A stretch of DNA of 64,000 nt, from the NCBI RefSeq assembly GCF_034262375.1, contig NZ_CP139558.1, positions 4,154,001 to 4,218,000 of the forward strand, given 5' to 3'. A program made the position numbers and the translations under genes. Each line of letters starts with the position of its first letter. Position 1 is the stretch's first letter. The stretch comes from Mucilaginibacter sabulilitoris (lineage in GTDB: Bacteria > Bacteroidota > Bacteroidia > Sphingobacteriales > Sphingobacteriaceae). Positions 52,521 through 62,492 of the stretch are shown here, one piece after another. The notes below the pieces were generated by a model. The model saw only the letters and a program-made list of their open reading frames with translations. It had not been told where the DNA came from and did no database searches.

Positions 52521-55500
52521 ATGTATAAATTTTTTACTGCATTTATATGCAGGGCTTTATCCTGTATTCCCTATAGATTTCTACTCGTAATGAAATTGAC
52601 TATTGTTATCTGCATGGTGGCTTTAATCCAGGTATCGGCCTCCAGCCGCGCCCAAAACATAAGCCTGACGGTCAAAAACGCTTCTATAGAAAAAGTATTA
52701 GACGAGCTGACAAAACAAAGTGGGTATCATTTTTTGTATGATGTTCAATTAATAAGCAAAGCAAACCCTGTAACGCTTACGGCCAGGGGTGCCCCTTTAA
52801 AACAAGTGCTTTCACAATGCTTTTCAAATCAGCCTTTTACTTATGTTTTTGATGGAAATGATGTTATTATCAAAGTAAAGCCCCCTAATACAGATCAAAT
52901 ACAGCCAATTTCTATAACGGGTAAAGTCGTCGATAATAAAAACCTTCCTATACCCGGGGTAACTGTCAAAATAAAAAACACCCGAAACGGAGTTGTCACC
53001 AATGGCGAGGGCATCTATAAGATTTCAGTTCCTGATGAAGATGCGGTACTTGTTTTTTCATTTGTGGGATACACGACCCAGGAAGTTCCGGTTCAAAAAA
53101 GTAACAACATTGACGTTATACTCCAGGAAGAAAACAGCAAACTCAGCGAGGTGGTGGTAGTAGGATACGGCACACAAAAACGGGCAGACCTTACCGGGGC
53201 TATTTCATCAGTAGATGTCAAAACGCTTGATGGAACACCCCTCAGATCGGTAGATCAGGCGCTGCAGGGCCGCACATCCGGTGTTCAATTTACCCAAAAC
53301 TCAGGTATGCCCGGGGCCGGGTCTGCCATGAGAATAAGAGGCGGTAATTCTGTATACGGCAGTAATGAACCGCTCTATGTAGTTGATGGCATTCCGGTAT
53401 TTGCCGATCAGGGCGATAATGGAGCCAGTGGTTTAAACCCGCTTAATGCTATAAATCCTGCCGACATAGCCTCAATAGATGTGTTAAAGGATGCATCTGC
53501 TACGGCTATCTACGGTTCAAGAGGAGGGAATGGAGTAGTTCTCATCACAACAAAAAGAGGTAAAAAAGGAGCAGCAAAAGTGAGCTTCGATTCTTTTTAC
53601 GGCATTCAGTCCATACTTAAAAAATACTCGCTTTTAAATGCCGCCGAATTTGAAGCTTTTGCCAATGAAGCTACGGTAAACGAAGGTGGCTCACCAGTTT
53701 ATGATCTTACACAGGTACCACCTACAACCGATTGGCAATCATTGATATTTCGCAAAGCGCCCATTCAAAATCACCAGGTATCGGTATCGGGCGGTGAGGA
53801 TAAAACACGCTTTTTTTTATCTGCCAATTATTTCGGCCAGGACGGGATAGCCAAATCATCTGATTTTAAACGTTATAGCCTGCGCGCCAATCTTGACCGC
53901 GATCTGGGTGAGAAATTCAAGATAGGCAACAGTTTAACCATCAGCAATGTACGAACAAATCAGGTAAGTGCCGGCTCGTTATTTACAATGGCCACATTAC
54001 AGCCTGATTTGCCTGTTTATCAGCCCGACGGTTCTTATACCAGTTCAAATAAGCAAGGAACAAACTTTGATAACCCCATCGCTTTGTTAAATGGATATCA
54101 AAACTACACCAATATATACCGTACGCTGGGAAACATATATGCGAGTGCCGAAATTATAAAAGGACTTACGGTGAAAACGCTTTGGGGTGTTGACGTCATT
54201 TACAATAGAAATGATGTTTACCTGCCGCAATCTGTCTATTCGGGATCCCAGGTTGGTGGTCAGGCAACTATATCCAGTAATCAAACATTTACATGGCTAA
54301 ACGAAAACACTGTAAGCTATAAACTGAAATTAAAGCAACATAGTTTTGACCTGCTTGGTGGTTTTACACAGCAAAATTCCGTATACCAATCAGTAGACGC
54401 CGGGGCTCAATCGTTCTTAAATGATAATTTAGGGACTAATGCCTTAAATACAGGGGCACTGGTAACGGCACCAGCTTCCAGTAAAACCCAATGGTCGCTG
54501 TTAAGTTTTTTAGGGCGCATAAACTACAGTTTTAAAGGTAAATATTTAGTAACGGTTACCGCCCGGGCCGACGGTTCTTCACGTTTTGGTAAAAACAACA
54601 GGTATGGGTTTTTCCCTTCGGCAGCATTGGCTTGGCGCATGGAAGATGAGTCTTTCATTAAAAATCTTAATCTTTTTAGTACCCTTAAATTGCGGGTAAG
54701 TCACGGCATTACCGGCAATCAGGACGGTATCGGGAATTTCCCGGGTCTCGATTTGCTCGGTACGGCAAATTATACCATCGGCGGTGTAAAAGTAATTGGT
54801 TTAACACCATCACAAGTTGGCAATCCTGATCTCAAATGGGAATCTACAGCACAAACCGACGGGGGCTTAGAATTAGGCTTTTTTAATAACAGGTTGCTCT
54901 TTAATGTAGATGCTTATTACAAAAAAACAAGTAACCTGTTACTATACGTAAAAATCCCGGTTACATCTGGTTTTGGTAATGCATTGCAAAACAGGGGGCA
55001 AACAGAAAACAAAGGTTTAGAATTTACAGTTACGGCCATCCCGGCTAATAATAAGTTAAAATGGGAAACAAGCTTGAATATATCCTTTAACCGAAATAAG
55101 GTTTTGGACCTGGCAGGAGTGAGCCGCCTGTTTACAGGCACAACAGATAATGCAATATTGGAAGTTGGTCACCCTTTAGGTTTATATTTCGGTTACAAAA
55201 CCAATGGCATTTTTCAAAATGCAGAAGAAGTTGCGGCATCTGCTACCCCTACAGCTAAACCAGGTGACATTCGCTATGTAGATAATAATAATGACGGGAA
55301 AATAAATGACGATGACCGGGTGATTTTAGGAAGTGCGCAACCTCGTTTTTTTGGAGGTTTTACAAACACTTTGTCCTATAAAAATATTGGATTCCTGGTT
55401 TTTTTGCAAGGGTCTTATGGCAATCAGCTGTATAACAGCAACAAGATTACTTTAGAGAATTTATATGGCCTTCAAAATCAAACCAGGAATGTTTTAAACA

Positions 55501-55838
55501 GATGGACCCCTACCAACACAAATACTGATATACCACGTGCATCGAGTATTAAACCCAATAACAGGTCGCTGGACAGATATGTTGAAAACGGCTCATACCT
55601 GCGGGTAAAAAACGTGCAGCTTTCCTATAATTTACCAGGTAAACTTTTAGATCATATTTCTAAGGGTATGTCTGCCAAGCTCTATATCAATGCCCAAAAC
55701 CTGTTTACCATTACAAAGTACTCAGGACTTGACCCCGAAGTTAGCAGGTATGGTTCAAGCAATATTGCACCAGGGTTTGATTCCGGCCCATATCCAAATT
55801 CAAGGACATACACATTTGGTTTTAATGTAGGCTTTTAA
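52521..55838 (+). CDS. SusC/RagA-type TonB-dependent transporter with STN signalling domain
   Basis: 1,105 residues from the ATG giving MYKFFTAFICRA; an upstream TTG would add 14. Order: signal sequence (about 25-50), STN domain (ISLTVKNASIEKVLDELTKQSGYHFLYD), carboxypeptidase-like domain (ISITGKVVDNKNLPIPGVTVKIKN), TonB box region EVVVVGYGTQKRADLTGAI, plug and barrel ending SRTYTFGFNVGF. The STN domain pairs with FecR, so ligand import also signals to the ECF factor. Followed 15 bp later by its SusD. Confidence 0.96.
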   Translation: MYKFFTAFICRALSCIPYRFLLVMKLTIVICMVALIQVSASSRAQNISLTVKNASIEKVLDELTKQSGYHFLYDVQLISKANPVTLTARGAPLKQVLSQCFSNQPFTYVFDGNDVIIKVKPPNTDQIQPISITGKVVDNKNLPIPGVTVKIKNTRNGVVTNGEGIYKISVPDEDAVLVFSFVGYTTQEVPVQKSNNIDVILQEENSKLSEVVVVGYGTQKRADLTGAISSVDVKTLDGTPLRSVDQALQGRTSGVQFTQNSGMPGAGSAMRIRGGNSVYGSNEPLYVVDGIPVFADQGDNGASGLNPLNAINPADIASIDVLKDASATAIYGSRGGNGVVLITTKRGKKGAAKVSFDSFYGIQSILKKYSLLNAAEFEAFANEATVNEGGSPVYDLTQVPPTTDWQSLIFRKAPIQNHQVSVSGGEDKTRFFLSANYFGQDGIAKSSDFKRYSLRANLDRDLGEKFKIGNSLTISNVRTNQVSAGSLFTMATLQPDLPVYQPDGSYTSSNKQGTNFDNPIALLNGYQNYTNIYRTLGNIYASAEIIKGLTVKTLWGVDVIYNRNDVYLPQSVYSGSQVGGQATISSNQTFTWLNENTVSYKLKLKQHSFDLLGGFTQQNSVYQSVDAGAQSFLNDNLGTNALNTGALVTAPASSKTQWSLLSFLGRINYSFKGKYLVTVTARADGSSRFGKNNRYGFFPSAALAWRMEDESFIKNLNLFSTLKLRVSHGITGNQDGIGNFPGLDLLGTANYTIGGVKVIGLTPSQVGNPDLKWESTAQTDGGLELGFFNNRLLFNVDAYYKKTSNLLLYVKIPVTSGFGNALQNRGQTENKGLEFTVTAIPANNKLKWETSLNISFNRNKVLDLAGVSRLFTGTTDNAILEVGHPLGLYFGYKTNGIFQNAEEVAASATPTAKPGDIRYVDNNNDGKINDDDRVILGSAQPRFFGGFTNTLSYKNIGFLVFLQGSYGNQLYNSNKITLENLYGLQNQTRNVLNRWTPTNTNTDIPRASSIKPNNRSLDRYVENGSYLRVKNVQLSYNLPGKLLDHISKGMSAKLYINAQNLFTITKYSGLDPEVSRYGSSNIAPGFDSGPYPNSRTYTFGFNVGF

Positions 55839-55853
55839 ATTTATTAGCAAATC

Positions 55854-57308
55854 ATGAAAAAATTATCAGTTATACTTTCCATAGCAATTATCCTTACCTC
55901 CTGTACTAAATTAGACCTTGTGCCGGAGGGAGTAAATTCAACGGCAAACTTTTTCAAAACTCCTACCGATGCTAATGCTGCTGTGAACGCTGTTTACGCA
56001 AGCCTTACAAATGATTATTTATATAATCAATTTATGGAAGTTATACAATCACAAGGTACCGATGATTGTGAATGGGGAAACGGGCGTAACACACAAAATG
56101 CAGATAAGAACCAGTTAGATAAGTTCACCTATGATTCCGGAACAAATCTCTTTTATCAATTTTGGAGCACCTCTTATGTGATCATCAACCGTGCAAATAC
56201 GGCGGTTGACAATATATCCAAAATGACCAATCTTTCGCCAGCAATAAAAAATCAATACCTGGGTGAAGCACGGTTTGTAAGAGGGTTAATGTACTTTAAT
56301 TTGGTTAGGTTATGGAGCGCAGTGCCTTTAAAAATTACTGCTACAACATCATTAACCAACTTAGAGATTGCACGAAGTGCCCCGGGGGATATTTACAAGC
56401 AGATTATTGAAGATTTTCAATACGGGGAAACCAATCTTCCGCAAACATATGGCGCAAAAGATGCCGGACGAGCTACAAAAGGAGCTGCAATGACTATGCT
56501 TGTTAAAGTCTATTTAACACAAAAACAATATGACTCAGCCGTTAGTGAGGCAAGAAAAGTAATGGCTTTGGGTATATATTCATTATGGCCTAATTACGCA
56601 GATGTGTTTTTGATAGCCAATAAAAATCTCAAAGAATCTATTTTTGAAATACAATACCAAAGCGGGTCAGGAAATATAGGCAGCAACTATGCGGGATTTT
56701 TCCGGCCATCGTTTGATAAATCTCCTTTTGCCGGTTTTGGTGATAATCCCGTAACTAAAAACCACTTTGATGCCTACCCGGAAAATGACCTTCGTAAAGC
56801 GGTTAATGTAAGGCAATATTCATATACGGCAGACCCCAAAGCCCCGGCATCCGTTAAATTTCCTTATTATGTAGCAAAGTATAAAGACCCCACAGCTCTT
56901 ACTACAAGTGGCGGAGCAAATAATTATTACATAACCCGCTACGCCGACCTGCTATTAATGTTCGCGGAGGCTTTAAATCAGGTTAATTCTGGCAGTGCTG
57001 AGGCATATGAAGCTTTTAATCAGGTACATCGCAGGGCTTATGGATTGCCCATTGGTTCAACATCAATTTATGACCTTGCTCCGGGACTAACACAAGCACA
57101 GTTTCAAGATGCCGTAATTAACGAACGGAGATTAGAGTTTGCATTTGAAGGGCAACGACGATTTGATCTGTTGCGAACGGAAAAACTAATACCTGCAATG
57201 AATGCGCAGGATGCCAGTATAAGTGTAAAAGACTATCAGCTTCTTTTTCCAATTCCGTCACTTGAGTTAAGCACTAATCCATTACTTAAACAAAACCCGG
57301 GATATTAA
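55854..57308 (+). CDS. SusD/RagB-family surface lipoprotein
   Basis: 484-residue substrate-binding lipoprotein, with a lipobox near residue 17 (IAIILTSCTKLD). SusD-fold stretches: YLGEARFVRGLMYFNLVRLWSAVPL, YADLLLMFAEALNQV, NERRLEFAFEGQRRFDLLR and FPIPSLEL. It forms the import complex with the preceding SusC. A perfect hairpin follows before the first oxidoreductase gene. Confidence 0.95.
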   Translation: MKKLSVILSIAIILTSCTKLDLVPEGVNSTANFFKTPTDANAAVNAVYASLTNDYLYNQFMEVIQSQGTDDCEWGNGRNTQNADKNQLDKFTYDSGTNLFYQFWSTSYVIINRANTAVDNISKMTNLSPAIKNQYLGEARFVRGLMYFNLVRLWSAVPLKITATTSLTNLEIARSAPGDIYKQIIEDFQYGETNLPQTYGAKDAGRATKGAAMTMLVKVYLTQKQYDSAVSEARKVMALGIYSLWPNYADVFLIANKNLKESIFEIQYQSGSGNIGSNYAGFFRPSFDKSPFAGFGDNPVTKNHFDAYPENDLRKAVNVRQYSYTADPKAPASVKFPYYVAKYKDPTALTTSGGANNYYITRYADLLLMFAEALNQVNSGSAEAYEAFNQVHRRAYGLPIGSTSIYDLAPGLTQAQFQDAVINERRLEFAFEGQRRFDLLRTEKLIPAMNAQDASISVKDYQLLFPIPSLELSTNPLLKQNPGY

Positions 57309-57328
57309 CCGATGGCCCTTGTTTTATG

Positions 57329-57350
57329 GTATGCACAGAACTGTGCATAC
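57329..57350. promoter_or_regulatory. Perfect intercistronic palindrome after susD
   Basis: GTATGCACAG-AA-CTGTGCATAC, a 10-bp stem with a 2-nt centre, in the 79-bp gap before the downstream enzyme genes. No T tract. It could protect the susCD mRNA 3' end or be a protein-binding site. Confidence 0.5.
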
Positions 57351-57387
57351 AGGGATCCTATTGCTTGAAAAATAAAAAGATAACACA

Positions 57388-59034
57388 ATGAGAAATATAA
57401 ATAAAATTTTAATTAGCGCTTGTATCCTTTTGATATATAGTTCATTAAGTTATGCGCAAAACAATAATTATGACGTATGCGTGTATGGCGAAACGCCTTC
57501 GGGTATCACAGCTGCTATACAGGCGGCACGAATGGGTAAGCAGGTTTTATTGTTATCTACAGACAATCATGTTGGCGGGGTAATGACGGCCGGCTTAACG
57601 GCTACTGATATAAACAATTACCGGTTGATTGGTGGAATTGCCAGAGAAGCATTTCAAAAACTATACAGTTATTACCAAAACCCGGCGGCGTGGAGAAACC
57701 AAACTCGTGATGAGTTTTTTGAGCTTTCAAAGAAAAGAACATTCACCGGTAAAAATGACTCGCTTAAAATGCAGTGGGTTTATGAATCCAAAGTGCTTGA
57801 TGGTATTTTTAAACAAATGCTTACAGATGCGAAAGTCACCGTTGTTTATAACCAAAAGATTAAACGGAGCGGGGGAGTGGTAAAAGATGGCACTGTGATC
57901 AAACGACTGATCACTACGGGCAATAAGGCTTATTCTGCAAAAGTGTTTATAGATGCTACTTACGAGGGCGACCTTATGGCGGCCTCCGGAGTTTCTTATA
58001 TTGTTGGCAGGGAATCCAATGCCCAGTATGGCGAAACTTTCAATGGGATAAGGCTTGGCAACGTAATAGTTAGTGAAACTAATCCGGTAGACCCATATAT
58101 AAAATCAGGTGATCCGCGCTCAGGGATATTGCCCTTTATAGAACCACGGGTTGCCGGCGCAGATGGCACTGCCGATAAACGTACGCAATCCTATTGTTAC
58201 CGGCTTACGCTTACAGATGATTCTACCAATTTAATACCTATTACCAAACCCAAAAGCTACAACCCATTGTGGTTTGAGCTTATGGCAAGAATTATCACAG
58301 CCAATCCCGATATAAATTTAAGCTCCATTATCACATTTACACCAATGCCAAATAAAAAAACAGATACCAATCATTTAGATTTTGTTGGGGCAAGTTATGA
58401 CTATCCGGAGGCCGGTTACAAGCAACGAAATAAGCTTGATGCGATGCATGCCAATTATGCCCTGGGCATGCTATGGTTTTTGGGGAATGATACAAGGGTA
58501 CCGCAGCGTATCAGAGATGAGATGAAGCGCTGGGGGCTACCTAAAGATGAATATCAGGACAATCATAACTTTCCAACCCAGTTGTATGTGCGTGAAGCCC
58601 GGCGGATGGTGAGTGATTTTGTGATGCGCGAGCAAAATTGCACAGGAGCAGAGCCCGCACAAGAATCCATTGGCTTGGGTACGTATATGCTAGATTGTCA
58701 CTTTGTTTCCAGGATGTTAGATTCTGCCCGAAGGGTCCGGTTGGAAGGCACTTATTTCAGAAATAACCGGCCTTACACTATTTCTTACCGTGCACTCACC
58801 CCTAAAAAAACTGAATGTTCAAATCTTTTAGTACCGGTGTGCCTTTCTTCATCACACGTAGCCTATGGTACTATCAGAATGGAGCCGGTTTATATGGTAC
58901 TTGGACAATCTGCCGGCGCCGCAGCCGCGCTATCCATTGCAACCAAACAAAGTGTACAAGATGTATCATATCCTGAATTAAGAGAAGAATTACTTAAAGC
59001 AGGACAAATAATTTCTTTAACCAATAAAAAATAA
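57388..59034 (+). CDS. Exported FAD-dependent oxidoreductase (FAD_oxidored type), copy 1
   Basis: 548 residues: signal peptide (ILISACILLIYSSLSYAQ) and FAD-binding Rossmann start YDVCVYGETPSGITAAIQAARMG (about 28-50). Conserved FIDATYEGDLMAASGVSY and the C-terminal LVPVCLSSSHVAYGTIRMEPVYMVLGQSAG are shared with copy 2. Such proteins are often labelled xanthan lyase-like or 'FAD-dependent oxidoreductase' in glycan loci; biochemical proof of substrate is lacking. It follows susD and precedes the glycosidase-like gene by 5 bp. Confidence 0.9.
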   Translation: MRNINKILISACILLIYSSLSYAQNNNYDVCVYGETPSGITAAIQAARMGKQVLLLSTDNHVGGVMTAGLTATDINNYRLIGGIAREAFQKLYSYYQNPAAWRNQTRDEFFELSKKRTFTGKNDSLKMQWVYESKVLDGIFKQMLTDAKVTVVYNQKIKRSGGVVKDGTVIKRLITTGNKAYSAKVFIDATYEGDLMAASGVSYIVGRESNAQYGETFNGIRLGNVIVSETNPVDPYIKSGDPRSGILPFIEPRVAGADGTADKRTQSYCYRLTLTDDSTNLIPITKPKSYNPLWFELMARIITANPDINLSSIITFTPMPNKKTDTNHLDFVGASYDYPEAGYKQRNKLDAMHANYALGMLWFLGNDTRVPQRIRDEMKRWGLPKDEYQDNHNFPTQLYVREARRMVSDFVMREQNCTGAEPAQESIGLGTYMLDCHFVSRMLDSARRVRLEGTYFRNNRPYTISYRALTPKKTECSNLLVPVCLSSSHVAYGTIRMEPVYMVLGQSAGAAAALSIATKQSVQDVSYPELREELLKAGQIISLTNKK

Positions 59035-59039
59035 CCATT

Positions 59040-60410
59040 ATGAAAGTATTAAATGTAATAATTGGAATAGTTTTCATTTCAATTAGCTTATTCAGCTGTA
59101 AAAAGCCAGGGCTTGTACAACAAGCGGGTATCAATGGGTCAAGAAAAGTTATTCATAATGATAGTCTGTCATCTGCATCACAGGTACAAATTGTAAAAGA
59201 AAATGGGGTGTTCAAGATTTTGCGCGATGGACAACCGTACACTATAAAAGGCGCCGCGATTAACACCAATCTCGATTTTGATTACTGGACTAACCTGACC
59301 TCATACGGTGGTAATTCCATAAGGAATTACAATGTTACAGATTCCACTCAACGTATACTGGATTCAGCCTATGCCCATGGGATATCAGTTACCCTGTGCC
59401 TTTATGCCGCCCACGAAGAATTTGGCTTTAATTATAATGATACAGCTGCTGTACATCAGCAATTAACCGATTTTACTTATTGGGTAAAAAAATATCGCAA
59501 TCACCCGGCAGTACTGATGTGGGCAATAGGTAATGAAGTAAACTCGAAGTATACTAATCTCAAAGTTTGGAATGCTGTCAACGATATTGCACAAATGATC
59601 CATCTGGAAGATCCGAACCATCCTGCTGCAACAATCGTTGCAGGTGCGGATACTACAATGTTAAGTCAGATTAAGCTGCGGGCACCAAATCTGGATTGTT
59701 TAGGGATAAACTCCTATTCTCCTATAGCCACTGTTTATGGAAAGCTGCAGTCAGTTAATTTCCCAAAACCTTATTTTATTGGAGAATACGGGCCAACCGG
59801 CACCTGGGAAACATCTGCTAAAACAAGTTGGGGATCGCTGCAGGAGTTTAATAGTTCCAGAAAAGCCAACGTTTATCAAATAAGGTACTCAAGTATATCA
59901 TCTAATTTTAATAATGGCTGCTTAGGATCATATGTATTTATGTGGGGACATCAAACGCATGGAGCTGTAGCCATGTGGTACGGATTATTTTCAAGAGAGA
60001 GGCGCAAGTTTGGATCTGTCGAAATGATGCAAAATCTTTGGACAGGGAGCTTTCCGTCTAATCGGGCGCCGCAAATTCCTACCAACAATGAAATAATTAT
60101 AAATGGCCAAATAGCAACTGATAATGTAACCCTGGTTGCTGGTCAAAATTATAATGGGAGTATGACAGCAACCGACCCCGATAATGACCCCATAACATTT
60201 GAATGGACAGTTGTTAAAGAATCGGCACAAATTTCAACTAACCCCGCAATTGCCGGTACATTTCCTGGTGTTGCCAACACTATTGTTCAGGTTACCGGAA
60301 ATCAGGTTGTAATAAAAGCTCCTGCGGCGGGTAAATACAGGCTTTATGGTTTTGCAAAAGATAACCATAATCATATAGCAAGTGCAGTTGTCCCATTTCA
60401 GGTTTTATAA
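59040..60410 (+). CDS. Glycoside-hydrolase-like lipoprotein (GH2/GH5-type TIM barrel)
   Basis: 456 residues: lipobox FSC20, then a (beta/alpha)8-type catalytic domain (about 50-340). Candidate acid/base E166 in MWAIGNEVNSKY and nucleophile E249 in FIGEYGPTG fit clan GH-A spacing. A C-terminal Ig/PKD-like domain (about 370-456; NGSMTATDPDNDPITFEW) follows. Surface-exposed or periplasmic lipoprotein. The exact GH family and linkage cannot be assigned from memory. It sits between the two oxidoreductase genes, 5 and 10 bp from each. Confidence 0.82.
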   Translation: MKVLNVIIGIVFISISLFSCKKPGLVQQAGINGSRKVIHNDSLSSASQVQIVKENGVFKILRDGQPYTIKGAAINTNLDFDYWTNLTSYGGNSIRNYNVTDSTQRILDSAYAHGISVTLCLYAAHEEFGFNYNDTAAVHQQLTDFTYWVKKYRNHPAVLMWAIGNEVNSKYTNLKVWNAVNDIAQMIHLEDPNHPAATIVAGADTTMLSQIKLRAPNLDCLGINSYSPIATVYGKLQSVNFPKPYFIGEYGPTGTWETSAKTSWGSLQEFNSSRKANVYQIRYSSISSNFNNGCLGSYVFMWGHQTHGAVAMWYGLFSRERRKFGSVEMMQNLWTGSFPSNRAPQIPTNNEIIINGQIATDNVTLVAGQNYNGSMTATDPDNDPITFEWTVVKESAQISTNPAIAGTFPGVANTIVQVTGNQVVIKAPAAGKYRLYGFAKDNHNHIASAVVPFQVL

Positions 60411-60420
60411 CTAACAGACA

Positions 60421-62415
60421 ATGTTTAGCAAAAAGTATAAGTTGACCGTAATATTAATGCTCGTGATGCCTGTTTTATACGCGCAGCCGCATTATGATAT
60501 TTGTATCTACGGAGGCACATCAGCCGGTGTTGTAGCTGCTTATGTTGCAAAAAAAGCAGGAAAATCTGTCATTATCATCGAAAGCGGAAAACACTTGGGC
60601 GGTCTGAGTTCCGGAGGTTTGGGATACACCGATATCGGAAATAAATACGTAGTTACCGGAATAGCAAAGGATTTTTATCGCAGGGTTGGTAATCACTATG
60701 GAAAATTTGAGCAATGGATATTTGAACCCCATGTGGCAGAGGATATTTTCAAAGCGTACATCGCTGGGGCTAAAATTGATGTTTATTATGAATATCGTCT
60801 GCTTTCTGTAAACAAAACAGGTAATGAAATAAAAAGCATTGTTGTTGAACCATCAATTGCAGGCCGGGATCTACCCCATAAGGTGATCTCGGCCAGTCAA
60901 TTTATTGATTGCAGTTACGAGGGCGACCTCATGGCTAAGGCCGGGGTTTCTTATACTGTTGGGCGGGAAGCTAATTCCATGTACAAGGAAACTTACAATG
61001 GGGTGCAATTATTAAAAGGTCATCAGTTCCCTGATTTCATTGACCCTTATCGCATCAAAGCTGAACCTGCCAGTGGGCTAATATGGGGGATTAGCCAGGG
61101 TAAACTGGCTTCGCAGGGTTCTGGCGATGATAAAGTCCAGGCATATAATTATCGTATTTGCCTTACTAATAATGCCGCTAATCTTATACCTGTAAAAAGG
61201 CCCGAAGGCTATGACAGCACACGTTATGAATTGCTGGCAAGATTGATTGAAGCTCAACCAGGTAAACGGACCTTAAATGATTATTTTATCTGGAGTTTGA
61301 TGCCAAATCAAAAAACGGATATCAATAACAGAAATGGTTTTTCGACGGATATGATTGGTAATAACTATACGTATCCTGAAGGGAGCTACCTTTTAAGGGC
61401 GAAATATATTGCAGATCTAACTGAATATACCAAAGGCCTGCTTTACTTTTTTGGACATGACAGCAGGGTTCCGATAGCATTGAGAACGCAAATGTTGCAA
61501 TGGGGGTATCCCAAAGACGAGTTTTTGGATAATGATCACTGGTCTCACCAACCTTACATACGCGAAGCCAGAAGGATGCTGGGTAAATATGTGATGACCC
61601 AGGCCAACTGTGTAGGAAAGGAAAAAGCGCTGGATGGAATAGCAATGGCAGCATACACCATGGATTCGCATAATTGTGACCGTTTAGTTGTGAATGGAAT
61701 GGTTAAGAATGAGGGCAATGTCGAGGTCGGAGATTTTCCTCCTTACCCAATCGCTTATCGGGCTTTAGTACCAAAGGATAACGAATGCAAAAATTTGATA
61801 GTGCCGGTTTGCTTGTCAGCGAGCCATATCGCTTATGGCTCTATTCGTATGGAGCCTGTTTTTATGGTTTTGGGTCAGGTGGCCGCAACCGCTGCAAGTA
61901 TAGCAATTGATGAAAAAATCGCTGTACAAAAAGTTAGTTACCTGAAAATTAACAGCAAAATAAAAAACGATCTGCTGTTAGACGGGCGTGAGCCCGAACA
62001 AATTGTTGATAATCAGAGCAAAAATGTGGTTATAAACGGTAACTGGAAAACCAAAGCAGGTGAAGCCTACGGCCCGGATATGTTATACCTTGATAGTCAC
62101 GGAAAAAGTGATGAAACAATAAGATTTTATCCTCAAAAAATCCGGCGTGGCAAGTATCAGCTGTACTGTTATTACCCGGCATTATCCTTGGCTGCTGATA
62201 CCATTGCGATAAAGATTTTTGATGGCAGGGCGCTTCACCGGGAGGTATTGCTCAAGTCAAAAATCAGAATTGAAGGGCAAACAGCAGGTGAGTGGGTACC
62301 AATAGGTACTTATCTGTTTTCGGGTAAGCTTAAACCTTATGTGGAAATTGATAACACCGGTTCGGCAGGTTTAATCCCGGCTGACGCAATATTATTTAAA
62401 CCTTACAAAAAATGA
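60421..62415 (+). CDS. Exported FAD-dependent oxidoreductase with C-terminal accessory domain, copy 2
   Basis: 664 residues: signal peptide (VILMLVMPVLYAQ), Rossmann start YDICIYGGTSAGVVAAYVAKKAG, FIDCSYEGDLMAKAGVSYTVGRE, and IVPVCLSASHIAYGSIRMEPVFMVLGQ. About 120 extra residues at the C-terminus form a beta-rich domain (VINGNWKTKAGEAYGPDMLY ... GEWVPIGTYLFSGKLKPYVEI) resembling the golvesin/xanthan-lyase C-terminal domain, probably carbohydrate binding. Copy 1 lacks it, so the two paralogues probably differ in substrate or location. Confidence 0.9.
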   Translation: MFSKKYKLTVILMLVMPVLYAQPHYDICIYGGTSAGVVAAYVAKKAGKSVIIIESGKHLGGLSSGGLGYTDIGNKYVVTGIAKDFYRRVGNHYGKFEQWIFEPHVAEDIFKAYIAGAKIDVYYEYRLLSVNKTGNEIKSIVVEPSIAGRDLPHKVISASQFIDCSYEGDLMAKAGVSYTVGREANSMYKETYNGVQLLKGHQFPDFIDPYRIKAEPASGLIWGISQGKLASQGSGDDKVQAYNYRICLTNNAANLIPVKRPEGYDSTRYELLARLIEAQPGKRTLNDYFIWSLMPNQKTDINNRNGFSTDMIGNNYTYPEGSYLLRAKYIADLTEYTKGLLYFFGHDSRVPIALRTQMLQWGYPKDEFLDNDHWSHQPYIREARRMLGKYVMTQANCVGKEKALDGIAMAAYTMDSHNCDRLVVNGMVKNEGNVEVGDFPPYPIAYRALVPKDNECKNLIVPVCLSASHIAYGSIRMEPVFMVLGQVAATAASIAIDEKIAVQKVSYLKINSKIKNDLLLDGREPEQIVDNQSKNVVINGNWKTKAGEAYGPDMLYLDSHGKSDETIRFYPQKIRRGKYQLYCYYPALSLAADTIAIKIFDGRALHREVLLKSKIRIEGQTAGEWVPIGTYLFSGKLKPYVEIDNTGSAGLIPADAILFKPYKK

Positions 62416-62492
62416 AGAGCTATGGTGCTGGTACCACCTCTAACTATCTCCGGTTTACAGAAAAATAATTGAAATAATCTACTCATCTTCAA

